From assembly GCA_002450255.1 (NCBI GenBank), contig DJYW01000026.1:1-6077 (forward strand): DNA of 6,077 nucleotides, written 5' to 3'. Below the pieces are notes generated by a model, which searched no databases, had not been told where the DNA came from, and worked only from the letters and a program-made list of their open reading frames with translations. The first letter of the stretch is position 1; each line of letters opens with the position of its first letter. Made by a program: the position numbers and the translations under genes. Positions 5,731 through 6,077 of this stretch are shown here, one piece after another. This stretch comes from Gammaproteobacteria bacterium UBA6968. GTDB lineage: Bacteria > Pseudomonadota > Gammaproteobacteria > Pseudomonadales > Azotimanducaceae.

Positions 5731-6077
5731 ACGTAACTCGGGACACGGTATTTGATGTCGCCATTGTTGGCTTAGGCCCGGTTGGTTGTTTTGGCGCAAT
5801 TTTGCTTGCAGAAGCGGGATTGCAGGTTGTTTGCATTGAGAAAGAGCCCGAAGTTTATAGGCTGCCTCGTGCGGTCAATCTGGACGGTGAAATCATTCGC
5901 GCATTGCAGCCGGTAAATCTTGCTGAAACTGTCAGCGCTATGATGCAACCCATTCGGCCGGGGGAGCGCGCCGGGTTTGCTAACTCAAAACGTGAGTGGC
6001 TTTTTGGCATTGATTCTCCAGCCACGAGCAGCAATGGCTGGCAACCTGCCAACATGTTCGATCAGCCGGAGTTAGAG
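5727..6077 (+). CDS. FAD-dependent aromatic monooxygenase, MhpA-like (3' end beyond window)
   Basis: Only the first 117 codons are present; the frame is open to the window edge, and full family members run to roughly 500-600 aa. The FAD-binding Rossmann start is clear: VAIVGLGPVG with G15, G17 and G20 as GxGxxG, and E38 ending strand 2 (VVCIEKE) to hold the ribose. Next come PRAVNLDGEIIRALQ (47-61) and MFDQPELE (110-117), which match the R-x-V-x-L-D-x-E and QP-x-LE segments of 3-(3-hydroxyphenyl)propionate hydroxylase (MhpA). Such class A flavoprotein hydroxylases use NAD(P)H and O2 to add a hydroxyl next to a phenol, making the catechol that an extradiol dioxygenase opens. The start shares ATGA with the FAH stop and lacks a clear Shine-Dalgarno, so translation is probably coupled. 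The family call is firm; the substrate is open. Confidence 0.88.
   Translation, partial: MNVTRDTVFDVAIVGLGPVGCFGAILLAEAGLQVVCIEKEPEVYRLPRAVNLDGEIIRALQPVNLAETVSAMMQPIRPGERAGFANSKREWLFGIDSPATSSNGWQPANMFDQPELE

Noticed and set aside
145..6077. CRISPR arrays, insertion sequences, phage or toxin-antitoxin genes
   Set aside because: Looked for direct repeats, transposase or integrase motifs and small paired frames; none were found. The space is filled by seven metabolic or regulatory genes.

Overview
The window looks like part of a gammaproteobacterial chromosome, quite possibly marine. This is inferred from a tRNA-Glu with an encoded CCA end, tightly packed genes with strong Shine-Dalgarno sites, a CybB-type cytochrome b561 and an ARSB-like exported sulfatase. 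The taxonomic call is soft because no ribosomal or other marker gene is present.

Layout: the left edge cuts into a tRNA-Glu gene (1-69, + strand). After a 75-base gap, four genes run on the minus strand and are read right to left. They are a two-domain extradiol dioxygenase of the VOC superfamily (4112-3189), a cytochrome b561 (3192-2659), a membrane-anchored glutathione S-transferase-like protein (2618-1614) and an exported type I sulfatase (1638-145). Their junctions are a 4-base ATGA overlap, a 40-base gap and a 25-base overlap, so they probably form one operon. From a shared 89-base control region (4113-4201) a second operon runs on the plus strand. It holds a TetR-family regulator (4202-4858), a fumarylacetoacetate hydrolase (FAH) family enzyme (4855-5730) and the first 117 codons of an MhpA-type flavin monooxygenase (5727 to the window end), joined by two ATGA overlaps.

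How the genes may work together: the monooxygenase would hydroxylate a phenolic ring, the dioxygenase would open the resulting catechol by meta cleavage, and the FAH enzyme would cleave or process the ring-opened keto acid. The GST may isomerise, dehalogenate, cleave an ether or detoxify an intermediate. The sulfatase may remove sulfate from the incoming substrate outside the cytoplasm. The cytochrome b561 suggests a membrane redox step. The TetR protein is the obvious candidate for switching both operons through the shared region, where a perfect 9-bp inverted repeat overlaps the -35 box of each divergent promoter. The substrate cannot be read from the sequence. The combination of a sulfatase, a membrane-tethered GST and a b561 with a ring-cleavage core is the most unusual thing here and could be a catabolic unit for a sulfated aromatic compound.
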